A stretch of 64,000 nt of DNA from Prorocentrum cordatum (lineage: Eukaryota; Sar; Dinophyceae; Prorocentrales; Prorocentraceae). The position numbers and the translations under genes were made by a program. How positions within the stretch are numbered: position 1 is the first letter of the stretch; every line of letters starts with the position of its first letter. Shown piece by piece: positions 51,272 to 62,200 of this stretch. The notes below the pieces were generated by a model, which saw only the letters and a list, made by a program, of their open reading frames with translations, was not told the origin of the DNA and did not search any database. Location: assembly GCA_963575745.1 (NCBI GenBank), contig CAUYUJ010008069.1:344501-408500 (forward strand), given 5' to 3'.

Positions 51272-52859
51272 TGAGGCGGTCGGGTGCTATCTTGGGCCAT
51301 GCTTAGCCATCTTGGGCCATCGTGGCGCTGCCTCAAAGCCTCTGGGAGGTGCGTCGGCGGCTGCGTTCGACTGAGAAACTTGCGACGCCGCCCCGCCTGC
51401 GGCGCGCTGTGCTGGATGTTTGCGACCTCGCCTCGCTGTCCTTCGCGCGGCGCTCCCAGGCCGACGACGGCGCGATGGCGACGTGCTGGGCAGTCGTAGT
51501 TCGTCATGATTCGACGCGCTGGTTGGGGCCGCTTCGTTGTCAACCCGGTCAGGTCGTTATGTCAGTTCGCCGCTTGGCTGTGTCGTCGCGCAGCATAGGG
51601 GCCGCTATTTCGCCGAACTTGCGGGTTTCTTGTCGCGCGGGGCACGGGGTGAGTTTGCTCGGTGTCGGGATGGTGAGTTCCTCGGCCTTGCCGGGTCAGT
51701 CACGCGGGCTCTTGGATGTTCCAGCTTGGCGCGAGCTTTCGGCGAGTCTCGCGGTTTCGGAGGTGCCGGGTCGGACCTAGCCCACGCGCGCGCTGGAAGT
51801 GCCCGTCGAGGTCGGGTCGGGCGCGGCGGTGGCGCGGCGCGAGGCGGCCAGTGTAGTCCGTGGTTTGGTTATCATTATTGCGTTGCTTCCTCGGCGTCGC
51901 CGCTGGCGCGCGGCGGCTGTCGTCGTCCTGCGCGGGCGAGCGGGGCGCGCGCCGTCGCTCGCGCGGGCTCTTCTGCGTCAGTTGCAGAAGCCTGCGCGCG
52001 CCAGCAGGTGGTTGCGTTGCCAGCTAGGTGCCAGCGTGGATTTCGCGCTCTCCTCGGCGGCCCGTCGGCGCGCCCCGCGCACGTCGCTTCTAGTTGCAGG
52101 CCCCGGCCATTGCGCGCCGCAGTGCGCGCGGCGCAAGCCTGGAGCGCCGATGCCGTCGCTGGGACTCTCGCCCGCCCGCGCGTTCATCCATCGATCAATC
52201 GCCCATCCCTGTCTCGCCCCCCGTCGCGCGCCCTCGCCCCTCCCCTGTCCGCCCATCTTTGTTTCCGCTTCAGCTTCCACCGTTATCCTTCCGTCGTCCA
52301 TCCGCCTCGCTTCTCTCCCCTCCCCCTTTCTTATCCTCATGGCGCGTATATATATACACTAGTGTGGACCCGTGGATTAAGTCAACGAAGTTGGGCGGAT
52401 CGAAGCATGGCGGCGCGCGCTGGGTGGTGCGACGCCGCCAGCTACTGCCGCAGATCCCTTGAGGCTCGTTCTAGTGCTGTTCCCCCGCCGAAGGCGCCCA
52501 ACGCATCGAAGCGGGGGCCGAAATGTTCGAGCTTCGCAAGAGGCAGAACTTCAGGGGCCCAGGCCCGAGCAACGCTGGAAGATTCGCGCCGGGATCGCGG
52601 CGGACGCGGGAGCGGGTTCGAGCAAGCGCGGAGCCGTCTCGGGCCGCGTCGGAGGCGTCGGAACGGCGCCGCGGCAAAGTAGGGGGCGCAGCGGGGCAGC
52701 CCCTGGGCCGCCGGAGCGTCGCAACGTTTTTTTTGGCGCCTGCGAGGGGCCTCTCTCTTCTCGTCCGCCCCCCTCTGTTGGGATCATTTTTAAAGCTTCT
52801 TGCGAGCCGATTGGGAGCTCTATGGGGCTGTTTTGGGCTCCTCGGGCTTCTCGGAGCCC
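51272..52859. other. No gene assigned
   Basis: GC-rich sequence with long Arg/Ala/Ser ORFs on the plus strand (51537-52682) that have no recognisable sense. A phrase CTTGGGCCAT occurs twice at 51291-51320. Confidence 0.45.
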
Positions 52860-53080
52860 TCTTGGGCTGGCAGGGCGCTTCGCGGGCCGCCCCGGGGCCG
52901 TCTTGGGGCCGTTTTCGGCGCCTATCGGGCCGTCTAGGGGCCATCGTGGGTTGTCCTGAGCCCCTCTTGGGCGTCTCGTGGGGTCCTCTTGGGTCGTATT
53001 GGGCGCCTCTTGGGCCGTCCTGGGCCCGTCTGGAGCCATCTTTGGGCCTTCTTGGGGGTCGTCTTGGGCGATATTGGAAA
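52860..53080 (+). repeat. Degenerate repeat of GGGCCGTCTTGG/CCCCTCTTGGG type
   Basis: About ten loose units of 20-25 bases around TCTTGGGCCGTC. Confidence 0.65.
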
Positions 53081-53100
53081 CCTCCCCAGACCTCCTGCGG

Positions 53101-53218
53101 TAATGATTTTTTCATTACGTGGGCCCCCGCATGAAAAAAAATCATTACATACCCAAAAAATCATTACATACCAAAAAATCATTACATGACACATGTATCC
53201 GAAAAAATCATTACATGA
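53101..53218 (+). repeat. AAAAAATCATTACAT tandem repeat with an inverted first unit
   Basis: TAATGATTTTTTCAT (53101-53115) is the inverse of ATGAAAAAAAATCATTA (53131-53147), forming a hairpin with a GC-rich loop. Four direct AAAAAATCATTACAT units follow with short variable spacers. Confidence 0.85.
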
Positions 53219-53224
53219 TATGTT

Positions 53225-53266
53225 ACATATATATATATATACATATGTATATATATATATATATTT
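53225..53266. repeat. (AT)n microsatellite
   Basis: TATATACATATG-centred AT repeat next to the ATCATTACAT array. Confidence 0.9.
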
Positions 53267-53399
53267 GGAAGCAGAACGGGTTCCAGGTCGCCCTGCCCTG
53301 CTCCGACCTTTTCCGCCTATTGATGCATCGATATCCCAGTGTAGCCACACGCAACGGCGGCACTGCCGTGCGCTCCAGATTAGGACCTGGAACGGGAGG

Positions 53400-53900
53400 A
53401 GGCGGAAGGATGGAAATAGAGGGGGGGTCGCTATTTCCTCAAATGCATGCGATGTCGTATGTCTGCGCGGGAGGCGCGCCACCCCATTCCAGCCCCTAAT
53501 TCTGCCTCGCGGGTACTGAGCAGCCGGAAGGGGGAGGGAAGCGAAAAGAAAGTCGAAGAGATCCCGAGTGAGGCGGAGGTGGAGGGGGGGGGATGGGCCT
53601 TATTTCCAAACGCTCATGAATGGTCGCAATATGATATCGGTGACGCTGATCTCGTGCGCATCTGCGTCATCACAGTGGCGCCGAGGTGGGAGGATGGAAT
53701 AGGAGGGTGGATCGTCGGAGGAGGCGGTGGAGGAGGATGCAGGGAGGATTATTTCCAAAGCGCATGGTCGCAATGCGATATCCTTGGACGTCGACTGATC
53801 TCGTACTGCGTCCCGCGGCACGCGTGGCTGCATCGGGAAAGCGATGCGGGGGGCGACGAAGGAGGATGGAGGAGGGTGGGTTTCCTCGAAGATTGCAATG
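53400..53900 (+). repeat. Degenerate tandem repeat, about 130 bp, three units
   Basis: Each unit has a GGAGG-rich part, then TTATTTCCAAA/CGCATGGTCGCAATGCGATA and GATCTCGT phrases; units near 53430, 53605 and 53745. Confidence 0.6.
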
Positions 53901-54289
53901 CGCATGCGCATGCGAACGCCACGCGTCGGCGCACGCCCCCGCGCCGAGCCCTCGCTGCACGCGATGAGCCGATCGAAGGGGGGGGGGAGGGGGGGCGAGA
54001 CAACTGATCGCCAGGAGCGTGGGCGGCCCTTCTGCAATAATGCAGCGGCCAGCTTCACGCGCTAATTGTCTAGAGGGGAAAGGAGAGGATAGTATATAAT
54101 ATGAACAATCAGGGGTGAAGGCGTGGATGTGGAGATTGGCGGGGAGAAGGCGGTGATTCCAATCGAATCGCGTTGGGCAAGGGGGGAGAGAGGCGGCCTG
54201 CGGGCCTGCAGCTCGCTCGAGCAGTGCCAGCCAGCAGTGCAGAATAATTATTCTGCCGCCAGCGATCGAATTCGGAGTGGGGTAAGGAT

Positions 54290-54337
54290 CCGTGTGTGCG
54301 TGTGCGTGTGTGCGTGTGCGTGCGCGCGTGCGCGCGC

Positions 54338-54377
<40 letters not shown>

Positions 54378-54404
54378 GTGCGTGTGTGTGTGTGCGCGAG
54401 GGAG
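54290..54404 (+). repeat. (GT)n/(GTGC)n microsatellite
   Basis: Alternating purine-pyrimidine GTGTGC repeat of about 110 bases. Confidence 0.95.
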
Positions 54405-54678
54405 GGAGGGGGCGATGCAAAGCGAGGGAAGCGGCGCCGCTCTCATCAGAGCGGCAGCTAACTTCGAAAAGTATGCAAGGGCGTAAAGGCCGAGAAGCGG
54501 CGCCGCGCTCCGATCGGGGGCGGCAGCAGGCCTCTCGCACGCCAGCGACAGAATAAGAATTACGGGCTGGCCCAAGGCGAGAAGCGGCGCCGCGCTCCGA
54601 TCGGAGGCGGCAGCAGGCCTCTCGCAAGCCAGCGTCGAGAGTCACAGGATCGAGAGTGTGCGTGTGTGTGTGTGTGTG

Positions 54679-55122
54679 GCCACGTGTGTGAGAGATCGAG
54701 AGAAGAAGAGCGTAAAGATGCGTGTCGTGCGTGCCGGAGGGAGGGGGAGGAACGGAGGGGGAAAGGGATCCCGAGGGAGGGAGGGGCGACGGAGGGGGGA
54801 TAGGGCTGTATAGGAGCTCGTATCTTAAACATCGGTTCGGTCCTCTCCGAGGTTGGCTGATCAATAGTTGAGCGTGCGTGCATGTGTGCGTGTGTGTGTG
54901 GCCACGTGTGTGAGAGATCGAGAGAAGAAGAGCGTAAAGATGCGTGTCGTGCGTGCCGGAGGGAGGGGGAGGAACGGAGGGAGAAAGGGATCCCGAGGGA
55001 GGGAGGGGCGACGGAGGGGGGATAGGGCTGTATAGGAGCTCGTATCTTAAACATCGGTTCGGTCCTCTCCGAGGTTGGCTGATCAATAGTTGAGCGTGCG
55101 TGCATGTGTGCGTGTGTGTGTG
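54679..55122 (+). repeat. 222-bp tandem duplication
   Basis: 54679-54900 and 54901-55122 differ at a single base seen by eye (GGAGGGGGAAAG versus GGAGGGAGAAAG). Each ends in a GTGTG run. A smaller duplication of GAAGCGGCGCCGCGCTCCGA with its flank lies just upstream (54491 and 54579). Confidence 0.9.
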
Positions 55123-56547
55123 TGCACTGTGCGTGCGAAGGTGGGGAATCAGCGCCGCCGCCCTCAAGCGACGCTCGTGGCCGCCGACGCCTCGACCTGA
55201 GGAGAATTGGAGAGTGGAGGGTGGATTGGGGAGGGTGGCGGGGGATTGAGAAGGATTGGAAGGTGGAGGGTCCACGTGGAGGGACGCCTGGAGCACCATC
55301 ACCATCATGAGGATGTTCACCTGCATGTGGAACTTGAATTCCAGGATGATGTGGAAACCGAGGGTCCACGAACACAAGCATGGCCCCGTACGAGGGGAGT
55401 CGGCGAAAAAAAACAGTCGCTCGAGCCCTGCGAGCGGCCAATCGCTCCAGGGATCGAGGTTATGCGATTGAGTGGGGTGGAAGGGGAGAGGTGCTGAGAG
55501 GGGAAGGGCGAGGGGAGGGGAAGGGAGAGAGCAGGAGATAGAGGGGAGGAGAAGAGGATGGGAGGGAGAGGGGATGATTGCGGACTGGCACTCCTCCTCC
55601 GATCCCATATATACACGCACACGCGAACGCGCGCGCACACACACGACCACGCATGCACACGCCACGCAATCATAAACCCTCCCCTGCTCCATCCGCCTCC
55701 GAGAAGGGAAGGGGGGAAGGGAGTAATCAAACATCGCCCGTGGTTCTGGATCACAAGCCCTCGAGAACTATATAATCGAACTGCACCGCCACTTCTCGAA
55801 ACCATGCGCTGCCAGACATCTCAGGGATCCACTCCGAGAGGCGGGTCCATGTCGGCCCTATTGATGCTATCATTCGCTCGTTCGGTCTGAGGGGGGCTGA
55901 AAGACCTTTTCCTTCGAAGGCCAAGGAAGACAGTCAGTACTCGAGCACGCAGAAAAAGGGGAACCCTCACTCCCTGGCCCCCTTCCCGTCTTTCATCCAC
56001 CCTTCTTTTTGGTATTCGTTTATGTCCACCATTGCCTGCGCCTGGATAGCCCCGACGAGAACGAGAACCGACCGATGGGCACCGTGACCAAACCACTCCC
56101 TTAAGACAGCAGTACGCCCGCGCAGGTCCCTCGAAAAGTGACTCCCCAGACATCGAGATGTCTAGGGGATGACCTTTTCGAGAAACCTGACGTAGAACGT
56201 ACTGCCGCCATGGAGCGACTTGGCCACAGTGCCCATGAGCCGATTCTCATTCTCGTCAGGGTACGTCCAGTACGCCGCTGGGTTCCCCTTTTCAGCGCAC
56301 TGCTCAGCTAAATGCCAGCACATGTGACACTTCGGGACCTGGTGCCCTCTATACGAAGACCATGCACGCAAAAATGACGTCATGTGTGTCTTTGGCGAGG
56401 TCTGATGGTGCTGATGGTTCCTCCTCATCATCCTTCTCCTCTTCCTCCTTTTCATCCTCCTCCTCTTCTTCCCTCCTCGAGCTCATCCTCTTCCCCCTCT
56501 TCCCTCATTGAGTTCCTCCTCCTCCTCCGCTTCCCTCCTCCTCACCT
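55123..56547. other. No gene seen
   Basis: Contains a CA/CG microsatellite (about 55608-55668) and a TCC-rich patch (56435-56535). ORFs on both strands are repeat-driven. Confidence 0.5.
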
Positions 56548-57918
56548 TCACTGGCATGCGGCGGCCTGCCTTACCCGACGGGGGGGCCGCCGTTCCTCCC
56601 ACCGCGGCGCGGGGGTTGCTCGGGTCCCCACGCGAGGATAGCGGTTAGGCCGCCGAACCTTGTGAAAGGGAGCGGGAGAGCTTAACATCAGACCTCGCCC
56701 CTGGAAATCTGACACCTGCAAGGGCGTCAGTCGACGATGACCCCGCAAAAAACTGTACACCCTGCTGAGATGTTCCACGGCTGTTACCAGGAGCGCCGCC
56801 CGAGGCCCCAGGAACGCAAAACTTTCCTGGCAAAGCTGGGGTAAAAGTGGAACGATATGCCGCGTTTCTGCTGCCCTCGCCTTGAGGCGAGGGTATTTGA
56901 CAGACTTGCCTGCGGGCTGAAACATTTTGTATGACAGTCTGCCGATCCTGGACGATCGGCGCCCGAAAGCGATGTAATAAGCTTTGATTCTCCTACGCAG
57001 GTGCCACAAATTATCTTTATTGCGCCCCGCCTTTGTGCGTTTCGAAGATCGGGCGAAATTGCGCGAGCAAGGTTCCCAAAACACCCTGCCCACGACAAGC
57101 TGCGTCACACCTAGATCGAGAATGTGCATTGCATCAAGGTGCACGGTTTCGATGCTGACGCCATCGATGGCGAACAGGTTGCATAGATGATCTAGACCAT
57201 TGCGGTTCAAGGCGTTAACAAATAAAATATCTATGCCAGTTTCTGGCACGTCCAGGTTACTTAATTTGTGAATGTCCGTGACATGCTGGTTCACAACAAC
57301 GCGCCGCCCGCGTGTCAACCCAAACTCTGGCATAGCTTTAAACGTGGCGAGCCCACTAAACTCATCATCGAGCCGCAGCCCTTTCTCGAGGCGTTTCAAG
57401 GCTGCGCGTGACGGCACATGTACAGTCTTCACAGAGGCTGCCAACATGGCGTCATACACAACGCTATCTTTTTTGGCCCAGCGGCAATCCTGCATTGTAG
57501 CAGGGAAATCGTAAAGTTCTGTTTTCTTTGCTGAACAACAAAAACACGGGTGCTCGACATTGTCCCAACGTTTTACGCCGAGCGCGCCAACGAGCTCCAA
57601 TAAATCGAAACGAAGTTCCGTCAACGCAGCAATCCACCCTTCAGCAAGGTCAAAGCCGCGTTTCATGAGGCGCTCATGGTCTAAGGGGGACCCATCAAAT
57701 GAAGCGGACGGCCAGACACCCCGTGCCATAATATTAAAGGACCAAGCCAAGACTTGACTGAGAAGCCCAAGTGAGCATTCGCCTTTGCAGCCGCAACGGC
57801 ACAAATCAGATTTTCTGATGGTCGGGCGGCTGTTCATGGGGTGCGACCTTGATGTGGGGTGAAGGCGAGCACCCAAAAAGGTTCTTAACACCACCCCCCC
57901 ATGAAGGTCACACACCAT
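56548..57918 (-). CDS. Transposase-like protein, C-terminal part
   Basis: A 456-codon minus-strand ORF. It begins to look coding at MNSRPTIRKSDLCRCGCKGE (about 57836). Later come FCCSAKKTELYDFPATMQDC, GRRVVVNQHVTDIHKLSNLD and IETVHLDAMHILDLGVTQLV (about 57150). The D-x-MH-xx-DLG step is the kind seen in CACTA/Transposase_21-type enzymes, and cysteine clusters such as LCRCGCKG recur in a family I recall as expanded in dinoflagellate genomes. The last 60 residues look like frame run-on. It continues the 57885-58568 ORF after a frame change. The transposase reading is inferred, not proven. Confidence 0.5.
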   Translation of the reverse strand: MVCDLHGGVVLRTFLGARLHPTSRSHPMNSRPTIRKSDLCRCGCKGECSLGLLSQVLAWSFNIMARGVWPSASFDGSPLDHERLMKRGFDLAEGWIAALTELRFDLLELVGALGVKRWDNVEHPCFCCSAKKTELYDFPATMQDCRWAKKDSVVYDAMLAASVKTVHVPSRAALKRLEKGLRLDDEFSGLATFKAMPEFGLTRGRRVVVNQHVTDIHKLSNLDVPETGIDILFVNALNRNGLDHLCNLFAIDGVSIETVHLDAMHILDLGVTQLVVGRVFWEPCSRNFARSSKRTKAGRNKDNLWHLRRRIKAYYIAFGRRSSRIGRLSYKMFQPAGKSVKYPRLKARAAETRHIVPLLPQLCQESFAFLGPRAALLVTAVEHLSRVYSFLRGHRRLTPLQVSDFQGRGLMLSSPAPFHKVRRPNRYPRVGTRATPAPRWEERRPPRRVRQAAACQ

Positions 57919-58568
57919 GAACGGCCCCCCGAAATAGTATAAAGCAAATACCGTTTGCGAGTCAATGGGTTGTTGAGGTACGCAACAACAAACGAATCCT
58001 TCTTCGCATGAGGAACCCCATCCATGTAAAACCCGACAGGGGCAGTGCGCCCAGGGCGCAATTTTGTGACCATGTGGTCTCCAAAACGTGGCGGCAAATC
58101 CTCAGGATCGAAATTGACAGGGTCCCAAGCAGCTGGACTTAAAGCCCACTCGTCAGCGAACACCTCATGTGGCAATCGTACTGGAAAGCTAATGTGATGA
58201 CGTCGCTCGGCGGCGGCGTCCCAGACTGGCAGCTGGATCGTAAAAAAACGGCTTGCGACATCCTCACTTTGAACAGCACGGCGCACGTGTTCTGCAGCAT
58301 GCGCGTTGCACTCTGGGTCAAGGGCCAAATCAGCTATCCCAGTTCCTCCAGACCTCACGATGTGATAACAAAGGCTGGTTAGTTCCGAGGCGGCCATGGC
58401 GCCCGATCTGTACTTATCCAACAGGTACGTTCGGAGGCCTTGCCCACGATCGCCGACGCCAGCAGCAGAGGCCACGAGCGCCGCAGGTCTTACACGTTGC
58501 CCGCGGTCGGTGGCAGGTGCAGGTGGCGCTGCAGCCGCAAGTTGCGCGGCAGCCGCTCTCCCTGCCAT
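57885..58568 (-). CDS. Transposase-like protein, N-terminal part
   Basis: A 227-codon minus-strand ORF from ATG 58568. After an Ala-rich start comes helical sequence (LRTYLLDKYRSGAMAASELT) and an Asp-containing core, PVGFYMDGVPHAKKDSFVVA, followed by NNPLTRKRYLLYTI. A D-G-x-P/F-x-K-D-S segment before a conserved cysteine cluster matches the layout of the next ORF, so the two are halves of one protein. The joint at 57885-57950 could be a frameshift or an intron. The splice options I tried with the nearby AG gave stops or no standard donor, so I favour a frameshift. Confidence 0.5.
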   Translation of the reverse strand: MAGRAAAAQLAAAAPPAPATDRGQRVRPAALVASAAGVGDRGQGLRTYLLDKYRSGAMAASELTSLCYHIVRSGGTGIADLALDPECNAHAAEHVRRAVQSEDVASRFFTIQLPVWDAAAERRHHISFPVRLPHEVFADEWALSPAAWDPVNFDPEDLPPRFGDHMVTKLRPGRTAPVGFYMDGVPHAKKDSFVVAYLNNPLTRKRYLLYTISGGRSWCVTFMGGWC

Positions 58569-59075
58569 GGCAGGAACCTCACTGGAAAGAAATGCCGAAC
58601 CACTCGATCGAGAGGATGGCTACGGACGATCGACCAAGCAATGCAATTGTAAGCGCACTGATGATGTTAACCACTGGCCATCGTTTGGACGTCCATTCCT
58701 TGCCCCTCCTCCCTTCGGTCCCTCGAGAAAGGAGGAATGACGTCTGAGAAGCGGTGTCTTAGGCTGGAACTTGCCCCCCTCCGTCCAAGCTCCATGCTCT
58801 GAAACTTTGCCAGCCGAGTCGCTCGCGCGCACGGGTCCTCTCCAAGTGCGCGCGCAGTCCAACGGCGACCGCCCGCGCGAGGAGGGGGCAAAGGAAACCA
58901 ATACCGCTCCACTCCTCAAATTTCCACTCCTCTTGTGCCTCTTGTGTTTCCTCTCCCCTCCTCCCGATCGGCATCTCATAATTTCTCCTCCCCGCTCCTC
59001 ACAGCTTCTATCGTGAACACCGTCCTCTAGCTAGTCCTCCCCCCCGTCAGCCTGTTGGCCCCCTTTCATGGGGAG
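58569..59075. other. No gene seen
   Basis: Noncoding flank between the transposase-like gene and the palindromes. Confidence 0.5.
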
Positions 59076-59162
59076 TGTCTCGGGGATCCCTAGGGATCCA
59101 CGAGACATCCTTGTTTCACCGAGGGGCCCCGAGCTCGGGGACTCTCGATGAAAAAGATGTCT
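59076..59162. repeat. Two adjacent palindromes
   Basis: 59076-59107 is a 32-nt near-perfect palindrome centred on GGATCCCTAGGGATCC with one mismatched pair. 59103-59162 is nested: outer AGACATC/GATGTCT, inner TTTCA/TGAAA, central CCCCGAGCTCGGGG. They lie between two minus-strand genes, downstream of one and upstream of the other. Confidence 0.85.
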
Positions 59163-59223
59163 GATAGCTAGGGTGGAGCGGTCTCAGGCCTGACGCGGGC
59201 CCCCCGCGTCGGCCGTGGGAAGC

Positions 59224-62200
59224 CTAGGCTGCCTTGAGGTTCGCCGTCGCCCTCGTCATGGTGTCCATGACAGGCTTGATGTTCGACCACACCCGCTCGG
59301 CCTCGACATGGGTCATCACCATCATCGCCAATCGCCACCATCACCACCACCACCATCGTCACCAATATCATCACCACCGCCGTCAGCATCACCGTCATCA
59401 TCATCGCGGCCATCATCGTCATCGTCCTCATCATCATCACCATCGTCCTCATCACCTCCTTCACCACCACTGTCAGCATCATCAGCATCATCATCGGCAT
59501 CACCATCAGCACCATCAGCATCAGCATCATCACCATCATCGTCATCATCAGAACCATCATCATTATCACCGTCATCATCATCATCATCATCATCGTCATC
59601 ATCATCGTCACGACCACCACCACCACCACTATCAGAATCACCATCATCATCAACAGAACCGTCATCATTACCATCATCGGCATCATCATCAGCATCCCCG
59701 ACCCCTGCTGCAAGACGCCTCCTGAAGCGCCGCCTTCGCGTCCGTCTCGACATCCGCTGCGTTCAGGTCCGACCTCAGAGCGCAGTTTTCATCAAGCGAG
59801 CCTTCGCCTCTTCCCCCTCGAACTGTCATCCAAGGCATCTCCTGCAATTCGGGCCGCCTCGAGCTCCAGCGCCCTTCGTTCCCTTCGCCCTCTTCCTCGC
59901 TCCCGCCCTCCTCTGCCTAGTCAGTGCCTACGTCCCTCTCTTCCTCAACCGATTCCTATCTTCGCTTGCTCTCCTGAGCAGCGGACGTCCCCTGGATCAA
60001 CGAAGTGAGGGAGTCCTTCGTCTCGCGCAGGCTCGAGACCGCGGAGTCAACTTCCGTCTCGAAGGGGCCGAACCACGGGTAGGACTTCGCCTACAGGTCT
60101 GATCTTTTCCTCCACCTCCGATTGCTCATGCTGATCAGCACTGTACCCTAATCCGGCCACCACCTCCTCTTCCTTCCCTTCCCCCCCGCGGATCTGATAT
60201 GATCCCACTCCAGTCTCCATCATCGATCACATTTCACATCTCACTCGTACGTCCCCTCCTTGTCCCGATCCTGCCCCTCCCCACTTCGATCGCCCGATCT
60301 TTGTTTAGATTCGATCCGACCATGCTCACTACATGTGCTATCGCACCCTGCAGAGAAACATGTGAGGCAAAACACGTCGCCTGCAAGCCCTCGAGCGCCG
60401 CCAAGTAGGTCGTCGCCTCCCCCAGCTGGCCAGCGACCGCGCCAGACAGCCAGTCGGACCCGCTCGCCTGGCCCTTGGGGTTCTTCTTGATGTTCGACTG
60501 CTTGGCCTCGTAGCTGCTGTCCTCGTCCTGGGAGCTCGGGGCAAGCAAAGGAGGGGGGTGGGCAGGATGCGTGGAAGGCCAGTTCAATGAGATGAGCCCG
60601 AGGAGATGGCCAACACGATGAAAGCGAAAACTACCAGGGCGAAGTGGGGCTTCGGAGGTGTGGTACCCGTGCACTGACTATGACTATAATTCGAATGCGT
60701 CGCCGATCAGCCATCACATGCCATCTCTATCAGCAATCAACTGCCATCTCGAAGCATGTGAAGCGAGTGCGACCTTTGAACATAGCAATCACTCAAATGA
60801 ACATGATCAGACAGCGTGGCAGCACCGCAGCAACTGAAGGCAACGCGTGTCCGAGTCGGTGCTCGAGTAGGTGTACGACGATGATGAGACCGCTGCCTTC
60901 CCCTTCTTGGCGCGCGTGGACTGGCGCTCCTTCTCGATGGCGTCGACGGCCAACTGGCCCGTGCTGAGGACCGTCTCGAGCTCGCGCTCGCGAGACTGCG
61001 AGCGGTCGTTTCATCTCACCAATCCTTCTTATGCAACAATGCTAGCACCCCAAACCTCCTCCATCGACCTCCCTCTCATCTCCCCCCTCCTCATTCCAGA
61101 TCCGCTGCGTCTTCTTCCTCAGACAATTTGTCACGCACTGGCTGCCCTTGGCGACCATACTCGCATCCACCTCTCCGCTGCAGTCACCGCTCAACTCACG
61201 ATGCATCGTTCCGCCCGTCCACTCACCCGCCCTTCCCAAGCACACACCGCTAAACTGGCGTCCTGGATCCCCACCTCCTCCTTCCTGATGCGTTTGTACA
61301 GGATGTCGCCAGACTGCTCGTCCGTGCTCACGTGGCCCTTCATGGCCTGGCAGCTCTGGATGATGGCGGTCACTTTCATCATGGCCCTGCCGATAGAGCA
61401 TGCTGAGAGGGCTACGAGGACGATAACAATATGACGAGCACAGCATCGACTCCATCATCACCACCAACATCACAATCTCCCGTTGCACCAGCATCACCAT
61501 CAACATCACCAACGTCAGCAATATCATCGGCATCACCGTCCTATCGCCGTCCTCATTGCCACCATCATTAGCAACGCCATCTACATCAGCAGCACCATCA
61601 TCATCATCATCATCATCATCATCAGCAGCAGCAGATTCCCTCCCCCAGGCGTCCGTCCTCATCGCAATCCTGGCCTGATCCTCCTGATCAACCCCCTCCT
61701 CACCAGGATAAGCACTCATGGGGGCCCCCCTCGCCAGACACCAAAATAGGCTCCTCTGGCCGAATGGCGTGCTCTGGTTATCCTCGGTCCAGCCCGCCTG
61801 CATGAGCAACTCGTCGCGGCTCATCCAGCAGCTCTTCCTCTTCTTGGCCTCGATCTTCCTCTCCTTCTCCCTCTTGAAGGACTCGCAGAACTCGAAATTG
61901 CCTCTGCGAGTAGGCGGGCGCGCGCATCACGTCGTCACCACTGCCCGCGTGCTCTTCCCTGACATGCGCCTCGGGCAGGTCCCCTCCCGCGCTCATCTCC
62001 CAGATTCGTTTCCTCAGTACCTCCTTCCATCGCTCTCCCTCTAAACCCCTTCCCCCCTCTCCAGGAGCAGCGCCTGGCCTGTCTGCAGCCACATGGCCAG
62101 CCATTTCTTCTTCTCCTTCTGGCTGGTGATGTCGAATTCCTGCTTGACGCGTTTGGGCTCCCTCCGCAGCGCCGCCCTCCCAGGGGCGAAAAGGATCGGC

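Noticed and set aside
51291-51320. CTTAGCCATCTTGGGCCA resembling a spliced leader
   Set aside because: Several mismatches and wrong spacing; it looks like a short local repeat of CTTGGGCCAT.
51537-52682. 381-codon plus-strand ORF
   Set aside because: Arg/Ala/Gly-rich without any recognisable motif; typical of spurious ORFs in GC-rich DNA.
59215-60102. Ser/Pro-rich and His-rich ORFs on the plus strand
   Set aside because: Antisense of the multi-exon gene and its CAT-filled intron.
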